From: Oscillospiraceae bacterium
GTDB lineage: Bacteria; Bacillota; Clostridia; Oscillospirales; Acutalibacteraceae
Length of the DNA stretch: 5,051 bases
Direction: 5' to 3'
NCBI GenBank assembly: GCA_902795765.1
Contig: CADBMQ010000230.1
Location: forward strand, 1 to 5,051
Part shown: positions 1 through 5,051 of the stretch, in pieces
Numbering within the stretch: the first letter of the stretch is position 1
Layout of the letters: each line of letters begins with the position of its first letter
Translations under genes and position numbers: made by a program
Notes under the pieces: generated by a model
The model's database searches: none
What the model saw: the letters and a program-made list of their open reading frames with translations, nothing else
What the model was told of the DNA's origin: nothing

Positions 1-89
1 ATGTTTCAGAGCTTAAAGACCGTATAGACAAACAAATTTTAGTTAAAAAAGAGTCAGATGGAAGCGTAGTAAAAATGTTATGTAGTTAG
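1..89 (+). CDS. C-terminal end of an unidentified protein (5' end outside window)
   Basis: Reading from base 3, an open frame of 28 codons runs to a TAG stop at 87-89. The tail begins VSELKDRIDKQ and ends SVVKMLCS. It is hydrophilic and Lys/Asp/Glu-rich, with no membrane segment or motif that I recognise, so no function is offered. The other two plus-strand frames close early: frame 1 at the TAG of 25-27 and frame 2 at the TAA of 14-16. This leaves frame 3 as the only candidate for a gene entering from the left. The stop codon forms the outer part of the inverted repeat at 87-111, a common position for a gene end. The gene would converge on the small minus-strand gene at 118-237. The fragment could also be chance open frame, because 28 codons is short. 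Confidence 0.5.
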   Translation, partial: VSELKDRIDKQILVKKESDGSVVKMLCS

Positions 90-111
90 TGGTCGGTTCA
101 CCCGACCACTA
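87..111. terminator. Perfect 10-bp inverted repeat between convergent genes, probable terminator hairpin
   Basis: The arms TAGTGGTCGG (87-96) and CCGACCACTA (102-111) are exact reverse complements around the 5-base loop TTCAC. The repeat lies between the end of the upstream plus-strand frame (stop at 87-89) and the end of the minus-strand small gene (stop at 118-120). That is where a shared terminator would be expected. Neither strand has a textbook U-tract directly after the stem. On the plus strand the following bases are CAAAAATTA. On the minus strand a run of five T (bases 71-75) comes only after an 11-base gap. The hairpin is seen directly; its role as a terminator is inferred from position. 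Confidence 0.5.
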
Positions 112-117
112 CAAAAA

Positions 118-237
118 TTAGCGGCTTTGCTCGTTCTTTTTGTTTTCTGATTTGTTCTGCTGATTTTTGTTTTGGCTAGACTGTTTGTTTTTGTTTTGAC
201 TTGACTGATTGTTTCTGTTTTGATATTCGTTAGACAT
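118..237 (-). CDS. Small Asn/Gln/Lys/Ser-rich protein, 39 aa, unknown function
   Basis: The minus strand encodes 39 residues from ATG (237-235) to TAA (120-118). It starts MSNEYQNRNN and ends KKNEQSR. About three quarters of the residues are Asn, Gln, Lys or Ser, and there is one Tyr and no Cys, Trp, Phe, Leu, Ile or Val. It therefore cannot form a hydrophobic core and should be disordered or nucleic-acid-binding. Residues 11-18 and 19-26 are near-identical octads (QSSQNKNK, QSSQNKNQ). Translation is well supported: AAGGAG lies 7 bases before the ATG, and a promoter-like pair lies further upstream. The gene is divergent from addB and convergent with the fragment at 1-89. Spore-forming Firmicutes make small Gln/Asn-rich storage proteins (gamma-type SASP), and the composition recalls these. 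No SASP signature is visible, so that is only a guess. I do not recognise the family. Confidence 0.72.
   Translation of the reverse strand: MSNEYQNRNNQSSQNKNKQSSQNKNQQNKSENKKNEQSR
160..207 (-). repeat. Imperfect 24-bp tandem duplication inside the small gene
   Basis: Two adjacent 24-base units (207-184 and 183-160, read on the minus strand) encode the octads QSSQNKNK and QSSQNKNQ. By hand alignment they match at 19 of 24 bases. Three of the five differences are silent (Ser, Ser and Asn codons), and the other two turn the final Lys codon into Gln. Seven of eight residues are thus kept while the DNA has drifted, which suggests an old internal duplication kept as protein sequence. Low complexity alone could produce part of the likeness. 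Confidence 0.6.
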
Positions 238-244
238 AGTATTA

Positions 245-250
245 CTCCTT
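245..250 (-). promoter_or_regulatory. Ribosome binding site of the small gene
   Basis: On the minus strand AAGGAG is followed by the 7-base spacer TAATACT and then ATG (237-235). This is close to the ideal Shine-Dalgarno arrangement in Firmicutes. It is the main reason to accept the 39-codon frame as a gene despite its low-complexity product. Confidence 0.75.
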
Positions 251-287
251 AAATTCTCATAAAAGTTATCATTAAAACGACAGTAGT

Positions 288-317
288 ATTTTAGGCAGAA
301 AATTAAATTTTATTCAA
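288..317 (-). promoter_or_regulatory. Candidate sigma-A-type promoter for the small gene
   Basis: On the minus strand TTGAAT (317-312) and TAAAAT (293-288) are separated by 18 bases. They match TTGACA at 4 of 6 and TATAAT at 5 of 6 positions. Transcription would begin near base 281 and leave a leader of about 45 bases that includes the AAGGAG site. In such A+T-rich sequence matches of this quality also arise by chance. The site overlaps the untranslated region just ahead of addB, so use of the two divergent genes could interfere. For addB itself I found no convincing -35/-10 pair on the plus strand between 238 and 340. Confidence 0.4.
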
Positions 318-327
318 ATTTCTTAAA

Positions 328-333
328 AAGGGG
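328..333 (+). promoter_or_regulatory. Ribosome binding site of addB
   Basis: AAGGGG lies 7 bases before the GTG at 341. It supports that non-ATG start, since no ATG or other likely start occurs in frame between the stop at 284-286 and base 341. Confidence 0.6.
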
Positions 334-340
334 AAATAAA

Positions 341-3300
341 GTGATACAATTTATTTTTGGTTGTGCCGGAAGTGGCAAAACACAGGTTTTATACAACAAA
401 ATTCGTGAATTATACAATGACGGCGTTAATAATATGATATTGTTAGTGCCTGAACAATCATCTTTTGAAACCGAGAAAGATATGCTCGACCTACTTGGAG
501 AAAAAGGACAATATTCGGTTGATGTATTAAGTTTTTCTCGATTTTGTGACCGATTGCAGTCGGAATATTCGTATGAAAAAGATAATTGTATAAATAATAT
601 TGGCAGACGAGTTTTAATGATGTCATCAATCAAAGAGTGTGATGACGGACTTGAACTTTTTTCAAATCAAACAAATGATATAAACTTTTCGGAAACCTTG
701 TTATCATTGTATGAACAGATGAAAATGTTTCAGTTATCGTCAGAAAATCTGCTTGGTGCAAGTACAGGCGATGAAACTGTTTTAGGAAGCAAATTGCGTG
801 ATATTGGAATGATATTTGCAACCTATGAAAATAAACTTCAAGGCGAATATTACGATCCAAGCGATCGATTGACAAGAGCCGCTAACGCATTAAATGACTA
901 TAAGTTTTTTGAAAACAAAATTGTGTTTATCGATGCTTTTAAAGGGTTTACAGAACAGCAATATAGCATAATCGAGCATATTGTGAAGCAGTCAAAAGAT
1001 TGTTATATTGCGTTAACAAACGATAAACAACATAAAGGCAGCGTTCTTTCTCCGTTTTTGAATATCGAAAAACTGTTCAAGCGTATCAAACAAACTGCCA
1101 ATGCAAATGGTGTAGAAGTTGCGAGAAGCAGATTTTTGGATTCTCAATATCGACTTAAATCGGAAGAATTACGCTTTATAGAGCAGTGTATTTATTCAAA
1201 TGATGAATTGAAATATGAAAATGATAATGAAAATATAACTGTTTTTTCTTGCCGAGATATTTATGAAGAGTCAGACGCTGTTGCAAAAGAAATTCATCGT
1301 CTTGTGCGTGAAGAAGGGTATAGATATCGTGATTTTGCGGTTGTATCACGAAATATTGAAGATTATTTTTCTCCGCTTTTCGCTGCATTTGTGCGAAGAG
1401 GAGTTGCTTATTATGCAGATTATCGTCGTCCTGTATATAATAAGGCAATTTTTCGTCTTGTTCGTTATGCCTTAAAGTCGGCACGAACACTTGCTTCCGA
1501 CGATATTATCAGCACACTAAAAACAGGCATTTTCGGAATGGACGAATTTCAGATAAGCGAGCTTGAAAACTATACCGACATTTGGCAGATAAAAAAAGAA
1601 TGGCATAACGAGTGGACAGGCTCTCCGTCAGGACTCGGCAAATTAAGTGAAAAAGATGCAAAAAAACTTGATTTAATAAATGAATATCGAAAAATGGCAT
1701 TTGAACCGTTAAAAAGATTTGCTAACAAACTGTCAACTGCTAAAACAGTTGAGGATTATTGTAAATCGGTGTTTGATTTTACACAGGAAATGAATGCTGA
1801 AAAACACCTTTTTATTTTAACTGAACATATGAAAAAGCACGGAGATATCGACCTTGCAGAAGATGAGTTGCAATCCTACGATGCATTTATAAGCGTGTTA
1901 GACCAAATGTATATGTCGGTTGGAAATAGCGAAATAACAAGCAAAGAGTTTGGAGATTTGTTTGACGCAGCAACGAATTCTTGCGATATTGGCGAAATCC
2001 CACGCAAATTTGATGAAGTTATAATTGGTGCAGCAGATCGAATTCGCCCTAAATCTCCGAAAATAACGTTTATTTTGGGTATCAACTATGGTGTCTTCCC
2101 AAGAGTACAATCCGAAAATTCAATTTTCACAAAAACTGATTTTGAAGTACTTACAAAAAAAGGTTGCAAACTCTCTCACGATGGCATAGATGAGCAGACA
2201 GACGAAAGATTTTTAGCATATACTTTGCTTTGCAGTCCAAGTGAAAAACTATATGTAAGTTATGTACAGCGTGATAATAGTGGGCAAGGAGTTGAACCTT
2301 CTGAACTAATTGAAATGCTCGACAATCTAATTGACAGACGAACATTTAATGCTCACCAAATTGAAAACGAGTGTGATGCACTCGGTATACTCGCAAACGG
2401 AGTGATTGACGAGCAAACTGTTTGTGCAGAAAAATATTTTAATTCAAAAGGGTATGACTATAAAGCACTATCAATGCAAAATGTAGCACCGATAAAATTA
2501 TCAAAATCAACAGCAGAGCGTTGCTTTGGCAATAATATAGTGTTGTCAGCTTCAAAAATTGACGTGTATTATAAATGCCGATTTAGATATCTTTGTCAGT
2601 ATGTTTTAAAACTCAAATCAATAAAAACTGCGTCTGTCGATGTAATGGAACGAGGAACAATAGTCCACTGTATACTTGAACAAACGGTAGAAAGATATTC
2701 CGATAATCCCGAATCAATTATGAATATGTCAGACGAAGAACTCACAAAGATTGTTTCTGAAATGGTTAAAGAGGAAATGTCTCGAATAACCGATGGCAGA
2801 GAATTGACAAATATTGAAATATATTCAAAATCGAAACTTGCCAAAATGCTTTGCAAACTCGTGCGTAGAATTTTCAACGAATTGTCAAACACCGATTTCA
2901 AGGTAATGTACACCGAGTTGAACATTGGAAATGATGACGCAGAGCAAAATATTCCTGCTTTTGAAGTTGAAGTAGATGATAAACGCAAGGTTGTCATAAC
3001 AGGAATGATTGACCGAACTGATATCTATGAAAAGGCAGATAGCAAGTTTGTGCGTATTATCGACTATAAAACCGGAACAAAAAGTCTAAAACTTTCTGAT
3101 GTTGTTAAAGGTCATAATATTCAAATGGTCTTGTATATGATGGCGATTGTGAAGCATATGAGAGAGTCGGGCGAAAATGTGTATCCTGCGGGTATGTACT
3201 ATATGCCTGCTAAAATCGGCATAGTTGATGCAACAGACGAACCTGAAAAAGCGGTAGGTAAAATAAATGACAAACAAAGAGGAACAGGCATAACACTTGA

Positions 3301-3658
3301 CGATGAAGATGTTATTGATGCGATGGATAAAACAGAAGAATTAAAATTTACACCCGTAAAATACCGCTATAATAAACCTAATGCCGAATATTTGTTTAAA
3401 GAGAAGCATTTTGATATTATCAGCGAAAAAATTGAGCAGATACTTCGTGATATGGGCAAGGGATTGTATGAAAACAATTTTAACGCCGAGCCGATTTCTC
3501 CCGATAATGGGCAAAAAAATGTCTGCGACTATTGTGATTATCGAAGCATTTGTGGTAGAGAAAAGTTGCAGGGAGTAGAGCTTCTAAAATCCAAGAAAAA
3601 CAGCGAGATTTTGGAAGAGTTGGTGAAAGGAGATGAGCGTTCAGATGAGCAAGATTGA
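341..3658 (+). CDS. addB: AddB subunit of the AddAB helicase-nuclease (RexB-type), complete
   Basis: This is the AddB subunit of the cytoplasmic heterodimer that processes double-strand DNA ends for RecA-dependent repair. In characterised AddAB, AddB cuts the 5'-ended strand, and its helicase-like part recognises Chi. The 1105 residues are near the family's usual length of about 1150. An intact Walker A, GCAGSGKT, is at residues 7-14. The motif II position reads FIDAF (D198) without the Asp-Glu pair, as expected for the inactive motor. Family-typical stretches follow: DRIRP (566-570), NYGVFP (582-587) and DERF (621-624). The C-terminal RecB-type nuclease shows H776, D891 in GMIDR, D908 and K910 in DYKTG, and Q928 with Y932 in QMVLY. 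Iron-sulfur ligands are C746, C1062, C1065 and C1071 (the last three as C-x2-C-x5-C). The GTG start puts Walker A at the usual distance from the N-terminus. CGA arginine codons are common here and in addA, so the two genes look alike in codon use. All key nuclease and cluster residues are present, so the protein should be active. Confidence 0.97.
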   Translation: MIQFIFGCAGSGKTQVLYNKIRELYNDGVNNMILLVPEQSSFETEKDMLDLLGEKGQYSVDVLSFSRFCDRLQSEYSYEKDNCINNIGRRVLMMSSIKECDDGLELFSNQTNDINFSETLLSLYEQMKMFQLSSENLLGASTGDETVLGSKLRDIGMIFATYENKLQGEYYDPSDRLTRAANALNDYKFFENKIVFIDAFKGFTEQQYSIIEHIVKQSKDCYIALTNDKQHKGSVLSPFLNIEKLFKRIKQTANANGVEVARSRFLDSQYRLKSEELRFIEQCIYSNDELKYENDNENITVFSCRDIYEESDAVAKEIHRLVREEGYRYRDFAVVSRNIEDYFSPLFAAFVRRGVAYYADYRRPVYNKAIFRLVRYALKSARTLASDDIISTLKTGIFGMDEFQISELENYTDIWQIKKEWHNEWTGSPSGLGKLSEKDAKKLDLINEYRKMAFEPLKRFANKLSTAKTVEDYCKSVFDFTQEMNAEKHLFILTEHMKKHGDIDLAEDELQSYDAFISVLDQMYMSVGNSEITSKEFGDLFDAATNSCDIGEIPRKFDEVIIGAADRIRPKSPKITFILGINYGVFPRVQSENSIFTKTDFEVLTKKGCKLSHDGIDEQTDERFLAYTLLCSPSEKLYVSYVQRDNSGQGVEPSELIEMLDNLIDRRTFNAHQIENECDALGILANGVIDEQTVCAEKYFNSKGYDYKALSMQNVAPIKLSKSTAERCFGNNIVLSASKIDVYYKCRFRYLCQYVLKLKSIKTASVDVMERGTIVHCILEQTVERYSDNPESIMNMSDEELTKIVSEMVKEEMSRITDGRELTNIEIYSKSKLAKMLCKLVRRIFNELSNTDFKVMYTELNIGNDDAEQNIPAFEVEVDDKRKVVITGMIDRTDIYEKADSKFVRIIDYKTGTKSLKLSDVVKGHNIQMVLYMMAIVKHMRESGENVYPAGMYYMPAKIGIVDATDEPEKAVGKINDKQRGTGITLDDEDVIDAMDKTEELKFTPVKYRYNKPNAEYLFKEKHFDIISEKIEQILRDMGKGLYENNFNAEPISPDNGQKNVCDYCDYRSICGREKLQGVELLKSKKNSEILEELVKGDERSDEQD
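3626..3632 (+). promoter_or_regulatory. Ribosome binding site of addA, inside the end of addB
   Basis: AAAGGAG lies within the addB coding sequence. It ends 12 bases before the ATG at 3645 and directly abuts another in-frame ATG at 3633. The first spacing is long and the second is too short, so the site shows that addA starts here but does not settle which ATG is used. Ribosomes ending addB at 3658 could re-initiate at this site. Confidence 0.6.
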
Positions 3659-5051
3659 GTTTACACCCGAGCAAGAGAATGCCATTAAGGCAAGAGGCAG
3701 AGTTTTGGTATCAGCCGCAGCAGGTAGCGGAAAAACTGCGGTTTTGGTTGAACGAGCAGTTAAACATATGACCGAAAAGCCCATAGTAGATGCCGACCGA
3801 CTTTTGATAGTAACTTTTACAAATGCTGCAGCCGCTGAAATGAAATCAAGAATTGCGTCAAAACTCAAAGAGCGAACTCTTGAACTCGGACTTCCCGAAC
3901 TTCTAAAACGTCAGCAATATCTTTTGTCAATAGCAAAAATTTGTACAATAGATAGTTTTTGCATATCACTTGTAAGAGAAAACTTTTATCGTTTGGGAAT
4001 ATCTCCCGACTTTAAAATAGCAGACGAGAGTGTTCTCTCAATGCTTAAAATAGAGGCTATAAATTCAACTGCCGAGCATTTCTTTACCGTCGGTGGAGAA
4101 GATTTTAATGCACTATGCGATATTATTGACGAGGAACACGCAGAAGAAAATTTCAAAAAAACGGTGCTTTCCATCTATAAAGAATCGTGCAATCATCCGT
4201 TCCCGATGAAATACATAGACGAACTCGCAAAAATGTATAAAGATTTTGATGGAAAGACATCTGCTTGGATAAAGTCGATTTTAGATAGCATCAAACTTGA
4301 TTTTGATTATGCGCAAAGTATATTTGAAAAGTGCCTTAAATATGTGAAAATAGATGCCGATATGTCGGAAAAATATCCAAATGTCCTTAATGACTATGGT
4401 GCAATAATTAAAGAATCTCAGCAGTGTATCGAAAATAGTGATTGGGACAAATTGCGAATGATGTTGCTTGGTTTTTCGCCCAAAAACTTTCCAAAATACA
4501 AAGGTGAACAACGAGAGATTGCAGATATGGTCAGAGGCTATGCATCTGAAATAAGAAAGATTATCGAAAATGCTATAAAGAGTATGCCAAAAAGCATTAG
4601 TGAGATAAAAGCAGACTGTGAAATGCTCGAACCTGTTGTTAATAAACTTGTCGAGGCAGTTAAGTATTTTATGAGTGAGTTTTCAAAGCTTAAAAAAGAA
4701 AATAACTGTGTTGACTTTATTGATGTTGAGTATATGGCACTTGAACTTTTATGCGATGAGGACGGCAATCCGAGTGACATCGCAAAAAACCTTTCATCAC
4801 ATTATTTTGAAGTTATGGTCGATGAGTTTCAAGATGTAAACGACTTGCAGAATACAATATTCAACTTGCTCTCAAATTCGGGCAAGAAGATGTTTATGGT
4901 TGGCGATGTCAAGCAAAGCATCTATCGATTTAGAAATGCAAACCCGAGAATTTTTCTGAAAAACCGCAATGAACTTCCGTTGTATGCAGAGAGAAAACGA
5001 GCAAGTAAAGTAATTATGTCGGGAAATTTTAGAAGTGCACCCGAAATATGC
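3645..5051 (+). CDS. addA: AddA subunit of the AddAB helicase-nuclease (RexA-type), 3' end outside window
   Basis: This is the UvrD/Rep-like superfamily 1A helicase subunit of AddAB, moving 3' to 5' and cutting the 3'-ended strand in characterised enzymes. The frame stays open through 469 codons to the window edge. The family is about 1200 residues, so roughly the last 60 percent is missing, including later helicase motifs and the nuclease. Visible motifs in order are FTPEQ with Q10, Walker A AAAGSGKT (24-31), motif Ia TFTNAAAAEMK (57-67), CTIDSFC (100-106), Walker B DEFQD (393-397), motif III GDVKQSIYRFR (420-430) and NFRS (461-464). Residues about 115-375 are a charged, poorly conserved insert of the kind usual in this family. 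The ATG at 3645 is chosen because MSKIEFTPEQ gives the usual short lead to the Q motif. The ATG at 3633 would add four residues. The gene overlaps addB by 14 bases, which suggests translational coupling. No frameshift or missing motif is seen. Confidence 0.96.
   Translation, partial: MSKIEFTPEQENAIKARGRVLVSAAAGSGKTAVLVERAVKHMTEKPIVDADRLLIVTFTNAAAAEMKSRIASKLKERTLELGLPELLKRQQYLLSIAKICTIDSFCISLVRENFYRLGISPDFKIADESVLSMLKIEAINSTAEHFFTVGGEDFNALCDIIDEEHAEENFKKTVLSIYKESCNHPFPMKYIDELAKMYKDFDGKTSAWIKSILDSIKLDFDYAQSIFEKCLKYVKIDADMSEKYPNVLNDYGAIIKESQQCIENSDWDKLRMMLLGFSPKNFPKYKGEQREIADMVRGYASEIRKIIENAIKSMPKSISEIKADCEMLEPVVNKLVEAVKYFMSEFSKLKKENNCVDFIDVEYMALELLCDEDGNPSDIAKNLSSHYFEVMVDEFQDVNDLQNTIFNLLSNSGKKMFMVGDVKQSIYRFRNANPRIFLKNRNELPLYAERKRASKVIMSGNFRSAPEIC

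Noticed and set aside
1..27. ATG at base 1 as a gene start
   Set aside because: The frame closes after eight codons at 25-27. The frame starting at base 3 is the longer one and ends at the hairpin.
100..106. Residues CTIDSFC in AddA as a changed helicase motif, where His is common before Ser-Phe
   Set aside because: Positions here are AddA residues 100-106 (bases 3942-3962). I believe Asp at this point is an ordinary variant among AddA-like helicases, and all other motifs are intact, so it is not evidence of lost function.
91..108. GGTTCACCCGACC-like string resembling a tRNA T-arm
   Set aside because: No acceptor, D or anticodon stems flank it. The bases are fully explained by the perfect 10-bp inverted repeat.
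310..633. A 107-codon minus-strand open frame across the addB start
   Set aside because: It is antisense to the Walker A region of addB, has no recognisable motif, and would run into the divergent promoter region. It is a shadow of the real gene.
2596..2997. A 133-codon minus-strand open frame inside addB
   Set aside because: It is Ser/Thr/Ile-rich in the way expected of the antisense of an A+T-rich gene. It lies wholly inside the AddB nuclease domain, whose motifs fix the plus-strand frame.
341..5051. A new phage-defence or mobile helicase-nuclease system
   Set aside because: Motif order, lengths and the addB-addA overlap match the standard chromosomal AddAB repair enzyme. No integrase, transposase, phage gene or additional effector is present in the window.

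Overview
The window is A+T-rich and carries the start of an addB-addA operon. These genes encode the two subunits of the AddAB (RexAB-type) helicase-nuclease, the RecBCD counterpart found in Firmicutes and some other bacteria. The AddB sequence, with its N-terminal Walker A motif and C-terminal four-cysteine iron-sulfur nuclease, together with strong AGGAG-type ribosome binding sites and the base composition, suggests a low-GC Firmicute, probably of the Clostridia. The genus cannot be told from this sequence.

Layout. Bases 1-89 hold the last 28 codons of an unidentified plus-strand gene. Its stop codon sits in the left arm of a perfect 10-bp inverted repeat (87-111), which separates it from a convergent minus-strand gene. 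That small gene (118-237) encodes a 39-residue protein made almost wholly of Asn, Gln, Lys and Ser. It has a near-ideal ribosome binding site and a plausible sigma-A-type promoter. Bases 238-340 are the divergent spacer between this gene and addB. From 341 to 3658 runs a complete addB of 1105 codons with a GTG start. From 3645 to the window end runs addA, overlapping addB by 14 bases and cut off by the window edge after 469 codons.

How they work together. AddA and AddB form one heterodimer that binds double-stranded DNA ends, unwinds and degrades both strands, and on meeting a Chi-type sequence leaves a 3' single strand for RecA. The overlapping genes fit coupled production of the two subunits. 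Nothing visible links the small Asn/Gln-rich protein to this repair function. It is the least explained item in the window. I saw no mobile element, CRISPR array, tRNA or rRNA, and no novel multi-gene system.
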